Part shown: positions 58,189-64,000 of the stretch, in pieces | Layout of the letters: each line of letters starts with the position of its first letter | How positions within the stretch are numbered: the first letter of the stretch is position 1 | Assembly (NCBI RefSeq): GCF_003171715.1 | Contig: NZ_QGHL01000007.1 | Coordinates: forward strand, 682,001-746,000 | DNA length: 64,000 nucleotides | Source: Novosphingobium meiothermophilum | Lineage (GTDB): Bacteria; Pseudomonadota; Alphaproteobacteria; Sphingomonadales; Sphingomonadaceae | Direction: 5' to 3' | The notes under the pieces: generated by a model | The model's database searches: none | What the model was told of the DNA's origin: nothing | The model's input: the letters and a program-made list of their open reading frames with translations, nothing else | Position numbers and translations under genes: made by a program

Positions 58189-58713
58189 ATGGGCACCGAT
58201 CAACTCAAGGCCAAGGCTCGGCGGCTGATTGCCGCGGCGAATGAACTTCTGGCGATCGCACACGAACTTGAGCTGAACAACGAGGACGGAGCGGAGGAGG
58301 ATCATCCGTCCGCGCGCAATATCAAGGACAGTCCGGTCTGGGCCGAAGTGGCGCGCGCAACCTATCGTGACAGGCGCAAGCGCGGCGAGATTTTCAACGA
58401 CCCTGCCCTGTTCGGCGAACCGGCATGGGACATCCTGCTCGACCTGTTCATTGCCGCAAAGGAACGCAAGCGCCTGCCGGTAACAAGCGCCTGCATCGGC
58501 GCGGCCGTCCCGGCAACCACGGCCCTGCGCTGGCTGACGGTTCTGGAAGACAAGGGCCTGATCGTTCGGGAGAACGACAATGCCGATGCCCGCCGCGTTT
58601 TCGTGCGCCTGTCGAGCGAAGGCTACGAGAAGATGGTCACCTACTTCTCAGACGTTGCTGCCGACATGCGCAGCGACGAACAGATCGACCTTCCCGCCAA
58701 GCGCATCGCCTAG
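58189..58713 (+). CDS. MarR-like winged-helix regulator
   Basis: 174 residues from ATG 58189. An N-terminal helix precedes a winged helix (about 75-165): FGEPAWDILLDLFIAAKERKRLPVTSACIGAAVPATTALRWL is the HTH, and DNADARRVFVRLSSEGYEKM the wing and following helix. The type is common in sphingomonads next to degradation genes. It is at the end of the steroid-type locus and may regulate it. Convergent with eno. Confidence 0.8.
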   Translation: MGTDQLKAKARRLIAAANELLAIAHELELNNEDGAEEDHPSARNIKDSPVWAEVARATYRDRRKRGEIFNDPALFGEPAWDILLDLFIAAKERKRLPVTSACIGAAVPATTALRWLTVLEDKGLIVRENDNADARRVFVRLSSEGYEKMVTYFSDVAADMRSDEQIDLPAKRIA

Positions 58714-58728
58714 ACGAGCATCATCGGG

Positions 58729-58760
58729 AAAGGGGCGGTGCCGCAGCATTCCGCCCCTTT
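58729..58760. terminator. bidirectional terminator between the MarR-like gene and eno
   Basis: AAAGGGGCGG (58729-58738) pairs perfectly with CCGCCCCTTT (58751-58760), giving T residues on both strands between convergent genes. Confidence 0.75.
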
Positions 58761-58783
58761 GATCCGTATGTTCGCTTCCAGCC

Positions 58784-60124
<1,341 letters not shown>

Positions 60125-60204
60125 CTATCTGCTGGAACCTTGGCAGGCAAGCCGCGTTTGCAGTGCAACATGCCTTCCGGCACCTGCATTTGATCCCAAG
60201 GCGC

Positions 60205-60229
60205 TTGCAATCGGCTGGCCGGGTCTAGC
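60205..60229 (+). promoter_or_regulatory. candidate promoter of the small envelope-protein operon
   Basis: TTGCAA (60205-60210) and TCTAGC (60224-60229) are 13 bases apart, similar in layout to the candidate upstream of rplY. It lies about 97 bases before the first gene. Confidence 0.35.
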
Positions 60230-60325
60230 ATGATTGCCGCAAGTGCCCATATCATGGGGGAATGGTCGAAGACCTCAGCCGCCTGTAACCAGACGCACTG
60301 CATTACGATCGAAGGGAAACGAGAC

Positions 60326-60952
60326 ATGGCCGACAGCACTGCGACTCCTGAGACTTCCGCCGCACCCGAAGCTGCTGCCGCGGACGACACGCAGAAGAAG
60401 CGCACCGTGAAGAAGAAGGTCGAAGAGGTTGTCGCGACCGTTGTCCCGGCGGTGGAAGACAGGGTCGAGACGGCGAAGGGCCGCTTCAGCAAAGCGATCG
60501 AGGAAGCCCGCGCCGGAGCCGAGGCGCTCAAGGAAGAGGCGCTGGGAAAAGGCGCCGACTATGCCGGCGACATCAAGGCCAAGGTATCGGGCACGACGGC
60601 AGAATGGGTTGGCGAGGCCAGGGTCTATGCCGCGCAGGCCAAGGAAAAGGGTGCAGCGCTGGCTGTGGAAGGCAAGGCCCGCGCCAGCGATGCGCTTGGC
60701 GCACTGGGCAAGACCATTTCCGAGACCGCACCCACCATCGACGAGAAGCTGGGCGTGCAGTATGGCGATTACGCCCGCAGCGCAGCGCGCTCGATCCAGG
60801 AAACGGCGGCAAAGCTCGAAGCCAAGGATCTGGGCGAGCTTGGCGAGGACGTTAAGGAATTCGTGCGCAAGAGCCCCGGTGTCGCCATCGGCATTGCTGC
60901 GGTTGCCGGGTTCACCATCGCCAGACTGCTGTCCAGCCGCTCTGACGACTGA
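60326..60952 (+). CDS. YqjD/ElaB (DUF883)-like membrane-anchored protein
   Basis: 208 residues from ATG 60326. Long charged Ala/Lys/Glu helices (about 20-170) suggest a coiled coil; the C-terminus SPGVAIGIAAVAGFTIARLL is one transmembrane helix, as in ElaB/YqjD, which tether ribosomes to the inner membrane in stationary phase. The N-terminal part is longer than in E. coli YqjD. First of four same-strand genes encoding small membrane proteins. Confidence 0.75.
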   Translation: MADSTATPETSAAPEAAAADDTQKKRTVKKKVEEVVATVVPAVEDRVETAKGRFSKAIEEARAGAEALKEEALGKGADYAGDIKAKVSGTTAEWVGEARVYAAQAKEKGAALAVEGKARASDALGALGKTISETAPTIDEKLGVQYGDYARSAARSIQETAAKLEAKDLGELGEDVKEFVRKSPGVAIGIAAVAGFTIARLLSSRSDD

Positions 60953-60963
60953 CGCCGGTCCCC

Positions 60964-61380
60964 GTGCAGGATGATGAAAGCCCGGCGGGCGCCGCGCAGG
61001 CGAACGATGATGCACACGCCCTCTCGGCAGAGCATGGCGGCGCAGAGAGCATTGGTGCTGCCTTTGCCACGCTGATCGAGGATGGGCAGACCCTCATCGA
61101 AGCCGAGATCGCCTATCGCAAGGCGCAGGCTGCCTTTGGGCTGGCTGAGGCAAGGGCAATCGCCGTCCTCTTCCTGCTGGGGCTGGCCTTCGGGTTCTTC
61201 ACGCTCATGGCACTGGTGGTCGGCCTGCTCATGGCGCTGGCAACCTATGTTGGCGTGTGGGGCGCGCTGGGGATGGTGGGCGCGGGTCTTGCGGCTCTTT
61301 CAGGCTTAAGCCTGCTGCTGGCGCTGCGCCGGATCAAGGCGGCCAAGGCCGCACTGCAAGCCGGAAGCGAAACGCAATGA
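60964..61380 (+). CDS. phage holin family (YqjE-like) membrane protein
   Basis: 138 residues from GTG 60964, 11 bases after the previous stop; no in-frame ATG fits. Two strong helices (about 65-88 and 95-118) with a cytoplasmic acidic N-terminus; matches the Actinobacterial/Proteobacterial holin-superfamily (YqjE-like) proteins, which are chromosomal and not lysis genes. The next gene starts in an ATGA overlap. Confidence 0.75.
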   Translation: MQDDESPAGAAQANDDAHALSAEHGGAESIGAAFATLIEDGQTLIEAEIAYRKAQAAFGLAEARAIAVLFLLGLAFGFFTLMALVVGLLMALATYVGVWGALGMVGAGLAALSGLSLLLALRRIKAAKAALQAGSETQ

Positions 61381-61682
61381 GCGATCCGCAAACCATTGCC
61401 GATGCCCGTCGCTTGCGTGACGAAGCACTCGGCATCGTGCTGAGCGACGTGCAACTGGTGAAGCTTGAAGCGTCCCCGGCGCGGATGAAGCAGCGCGCAC
61501 TTGATGAGGCCGGCACGATGCTGGGCAATGCCCGCGATGTCGCTGCGGAAAGCAAGGGGGTGATTGCCGCAACGGTGCTGGCGCTGGGGGGATGGTTCCT
61601 GCGCGAACCGCTGCTGCGGCTGGTCGGACGCCTGGCAAACAGGTTCACTGGCGGGGCAAACGATGGAGATGATGATGCATGA
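61377..61682 (+). CDS. small membrane protein of unknown function (YqjK-like position)
   Basis: 101 residues from ATG 61377, overlapping the holin-like gene by 4 bases. A charged helix (1-60) is followed by a hydrophobic segment (GVIAATVLALGGWFLREPLL) and an acidic tail. It takes the place of YqjK in the enterobacterial yqjDEK set, but no sequence match is claimed. Confidence 0.65.
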   Translation: MSDPQTIADARRLRDEALGIVLSDVQLVKLEASPARMKQRALDEAGTMLGNARDVAAESKGVIAATVLALGGWFLREPLLRLVGRLANRFTGGANDGDDDA

Positions 61683-62202
61683 TGATCCTGAGACTGCACC
61701 CGAAGCGCCGAACCTGCGCGAGAAGGTGATCGCCGCGCGCGAGCGGCTGGCCGAGCGCACCGCAGGCTCGCGCTCTGTGCAGAGCCTGAAAGGTGTCGTC
61801 GAAGAACATCCGGTTGCATCGGTGGCGGCCGGTTTGCTGGTTGGCGCCCTGATTGCCAGCGCCCTGCCCCCGTTGCGGCGGCGTATGGACAAGGCAGCAT
61901 CGCAGACCACCAGCAGGACTGAAGGTGCTGTGGATGGTTTGCGGCGGAGCGCGGCGGGACTGGTTTCGGTCGCGGGCAAGTTCGCCCTCGATTACGCCGC
62001 CAAGGCGCGAGAGGCAGGACGCGAAGGGCTGAACAAGGCCGAATCAGCCGGTGAGGCTCTGGGCGAAAAGGTGGCCGAAGGCAGCGAGGAAGCACGGCGC
62101 AAGGCCATTGATCTTGCCGAAATCGCCCGTGCGGCGGCAATCGAGGCCAGCGAGGCCGCACTGCGAAAGGTCACCGAACTGGCAGGCCGGATCAAGCCCT
62201 GA
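61675..62202 (+). CDS. alanine-rich coiled-coil membrane protein
   Basis: 175 residues from ATG 61675 (61663 also possible; GGAG at 61665-61668 favours the later one). One hydrophobic helix (VASVAAGLLVGALIASALPP) and a long Ala/Glu/Lys C-terminal helix (about 90-165), resembling the DUF883/YtxH type. Last of the four-gene cluster; overlaps the preceding gene by 8 bases. Confidence 0.65.
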   Translation: MHDDPETAPEAPNLREKVIAARERLAERTAGSRSVQSLKGVVEEHPVASVAAGLLVGALIASALPPLRRRMDKAASQTTSRTEGAVDGLRRSAAGLVSVAGKFALDYAAKAREAGREGLNKAESAGEALGEKVAEGSEEARRKAIDLAEIARAAAIEASEAALRKVTELAGRIKP

Positions 62203-62306
62203 CCATTGCGGCGCAAAAGGGTGCCATCTACGACCAAGGCCGACTTGCGCTTAACCCGACTTTTTGCGAGGGGCAGCCGCGAAACCTCCCCAAAGGATAA
62301 TCGCCA

Positions 62307-62528
62307 ATGCAAAAGCTGCACCTCGTGATGGGCGGGCGGGTGAAAGACCCGCAGGGCCTTGAGTTCGTGGACCTGAAAGCCATCGATATCGTGGGCGTGT
62401 TCCCCGATTATGCCAGTGCCGAGGATGCCTGGCGCGGCGCGGCCCAGAAGACAGTGGACGACGCCGAGATGCGTTATGTCATCGTTCACCTGCACCGCCT
62501 GCTGGAACCGTCGCTCAAGCAGGACTGA
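62307..62528 (+). CDS. DUF4170 protein
   Basis: 73 residues matching DUF4170: LVMGGRVKDPQGLEFVDL, VGVFPDYASAEDAWRGAAQKTVDDAEMRYVIVHLHRLL. Small soluble alphaproteobacterial protein of unknown function. AAGG precedes the ATG; a terminator follows. Confidence 0.85.
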   Translation: MQKLHLVMGGRVKDPQGLEFVDLKAIDIVGVFPDYASAEDAWRGAAQKTVDDAEMRYVIVHLHRLLEPSLKQD

Positions 62529-62553
62529 ATGGCCAGCAGGGTTGGCCCACAAA

Positions 62554-62595
62554 GAAAAAAGAGGCCCCGGAAGGATATTTCCGGGACCTTTTTTG
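62554..62595. terminator. bidirectional terminator between DUF4170 gene and greA
   Basis: CCCGGAA (62566-62572) pairs with TTCCGGG (62579-62585), with outer AGG / CCT pairs, flanked by A6 on the left and T6 on the right, so it can work on both strands. Confidence 0.8.
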
Positions 62596-62619
62596 GTTTT
62601 CAGACGAAAGCGCGCTGCT

Positions 62620-63096
62620 TCAGATGAACTCGATCTTCTGGACGAGGTAGAACTTGTCACCAGAAGGGACCGTGACCTCGATCTCGTCGTCAACCTTGCG
62701 GCCGATCAACGCCTTGCCCAGCGGCGAATTGTAGCTGATCATCCCCTTTTTGGCGTCCGCCTCATAGGGACCGACGATCTGGTATCTGACCGGCTTGTCA
62801 TCATCGTCAAGCAGCGTGACCGTTGCCCCGAAGATGATCTTGTCGCCCGAAAGCGTCGAAGGATCGATCACCTGTGCGCGGCTCAGGCGGTCTTCCAGAT
62901 CGGCAATGGTCGCCTCGACCTGGCCCTGACGTTCCTTGGCCGCGTGATACTCCGCATTTTCCGACAGATCGCCATGCGCGCGCGCTTCTTCGATGGCATC
63001 GACGATCCGGGGGCGCTCCTCGCGCAGCGCTTTCAGCTCGGCAGTCAGCTTTTCGTAGCCTTCCGCAAGCATCGGCAGCTTTTCCACACTCGCCAT
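62620..63096 (-). CDS. greA: transcription elongation factor GreA
   Basis: 158 residues, normal length. N-terminal coiled coil with the acidic tip [15 protein letters not shown] that enters the RNA polymerase secondary channel to trigger cleavage of backtracked RNA; C-terminal FKBP-like domain ([21 protein letters not shown]). Lies 133 bases downstream of carB on the same strand, a conserved carB-greA order. Confidence 0.97.
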   Translation of the reverse strand: MASVEKLPMLAEGYEKLTAELKALREERPRIVDAIEEARAHGDLSENAEYHAAKERQGQVEATIADLEDRLSRAQVIDPSTLSGDKIIFGATVTLLDDDDKPVRYQIVGPYEADAKKGMISYNSPLGKALIGRKVDDEIEVTVPSGDKFYLVQKIEFI

Positions 63097-63229
63097 CCGT
63101 CAACCTCTTTCCTGTCATGCTCCCCCGGTTCCCGTCAGGGCCGCCAAGGGAAAACCTGCCCCCGCCGACCGGCGCCGGATGCGCCGTGCCGGACCTTCTC
63201 GATGCGAATGCCGGGAAACTCGTAAGGGT

Positions 63230-64000
63230 TCAGTTATAATAGTCCTGCAACGAACGCACTTCAAGTTCGGTGGTCCGCAGGGCCTCGATCGCTTCGGCTG
63301 CCGCGACCGATGCGGCCGCCGTCGTGAAATAGGGCACCTTCGCACCCAGCGCCGAAGCTCGGATCGATTGCGAATCCTTGTGGCTCTGCCAGCCTTCGGT
63401 GGTGTTGAAGATCAGCGTGATTTCGCCGTCGATGATCCGGTCCACGATATGCGGACGGCCTTCCGCCACCTTGTTCACCCGCTCTACCACGACCCCGGCA
63501 TCCGCAAGGTAGCGCGCCGTGCCCCCGGTGGCGACGATACGGAAGCCCAACCCAGCAAGCTTGCGCACCGCAGGCAGCACGACCGGCTTGTCGCTGTCCT
63601 TGACCGAGACGAAGAGCGTGCCGCCCTGTGGCAGCCTGACCCCGGCACCAAGCTGCGACTTGGCAAAGGCCACCGCAAAGGTGCTGTCGACGCCCATGAC
63701 CTCGCCGGTGGACTTCATTTCCGGCGAAAGCACCGGATCGACACCGGGGAAGCGCGCAAACGGAAACACTGCTTCCTTGACGGCCATGTAGTCGATCTCG
63801 CGCTTGACCGGCGGGAGGTTGGCCAGCTTTTCGCCCGCCATGATCCGCGCGGCGAACTTGGCGATGGGCGTGCCCACGGCCTTGGCCACGAAGGGCACCG
63901 TTCGGCTGGCGCGCGGGTTTACCTCGATCAGATAGACCTCGCCGTTCTTGATCGCGAACTGAATATTCATCAGCCCGCGCACGTTGAGGCCCCTGGCGAG
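63230..64000 (-). CDS. carB: carbamoyl-phosphate synthase large subunit, C-terminal part
   Basis: The gene continues past the right edge; 256 C-terminal residues are visible. They contain the end of the second ATP-grasp domain ([26 protein letters not shown]), a helical stretch, and the MGS-like allosteric domain ([49 protein letters not shown]). Makes carbamoyl phosphate for arginine and pyrimidines with CarA. The final residues are LQDYYN. Confidence 0.96.
   Translation of the reverse strand, partial: LARGLNVRGLMNIQFAIKNGEVYLIEVNPRASRTVPFVAKAVGTPIAKFAARIMAGEKLANLPPVKREIDYMAVKEAVFPFARFPGVDPVLSPEMKSTGEVMGVDSTFAVAFAKSQLGAGVRLPQGGTLFVSVKDSDKPVVLPAVRKLAGLGFRIVATGGTARYLADAGVVVERVNKVAEGRPHIVDRIIDGEITLIFNTTEGWQSHKDSQSIRASALGAKVPYFTTAAASVAAAEAIEALRTTELEVRSLQDYYN

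Noticed and set aside
60964..61380. Holin-like gene as evidence for a prophage
   Set aside because: No other phage gene is nearby and YqjE-like holin-superfamily proteins are ordinary chromosomal genes.

Overview
The window is a GC-rich, densely packed alphaproteobacterial chromosome segment with no plasmid backbone, prophage, insertion sequence or CRISPR array. The gene content and proteins (a large TonB-dependent receptor with an EEIIVTAQR-type TonB box, a PEP-CTERM protein, clustered acyl-CoA dehydrogenases and CoA-thioester enzymes, bL25 of the CTC type, a GCTANA-like promoter -10) point to Sphingomonadales, most likely Novosphingobium or a close relative. That is inferred from family knowledge, not from a database search.

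Region by region: 0-12 kb holds the end of a CoxE-like VWA gene, an atypical crotonase, a secreted unknown, a NamZ-like muramidase with a DOMON-like partner, tyrS, a PilZ protein, an MFS exporter, cysK, a dienelactone hydrolase-like protein, and hisI - merR - acyl-CoA dehydrogenase. 12-24 kb has a candidate structured RNA with its own terminator, comF, a methyltransferase, glyQ-glyS-ppdK (with a low-GC patch inside glyS), tandem TraB/GumN proteins, rplY and pth. 24-31 kb has a membrane hydroxylase, a Thr/Gly-repeat PEP-CTERM protein behind a consensus sigma-54 promoter, a TPR lipoprotein, ychF, a MaoC-like protein, a small lipoprotein and mutL. 31-37.6 kb is the rod-shape cluster mreB-mreC-mreD-mrdA-rodA followed by two identical tRNA-Lys genes. 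38-41.2 kb is an arsenic operon, arsR - arsC (phosphatase type) - arsC (glutaredoxin type) - acr3 - arsH.

The most distinctive part is 41.3-58.7 kb. Nine tightly packed minus-strand genes encode an SDR, a two-domain extradiol dioxygenase, homologues of IpdA, IpdB, IpdC and EchA20, a second crotonase, and a pair of acyl-CoA dehydrogenases resembling the heteromeric FadE enzymes of actinobacterial steroid catabolism. Together these look like a steroid C/D-ring (HIP) degradation operon. Divergent from it are a sulfotransferase and a small ABM monooxygenase. Beyond them lie a TonB receptor, ribH, a beta-barrel protein of unknown function overlapped with an aminoglycoside-phosphotransferase-like kinase, and a MarR-like regulator with a candidate operator. 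I read this as a steroid or terpenoid uptake, modification and degradation locus; the roles of the flanking genes are inference.

58.7-64 kb returns to core functions: eno, a four-gene set of small envelope proteins (YqjD/DUF883-like, holin-like and two partners), a DUF4170 protein, greA, and the 3-prime part of carB running off the window edge.
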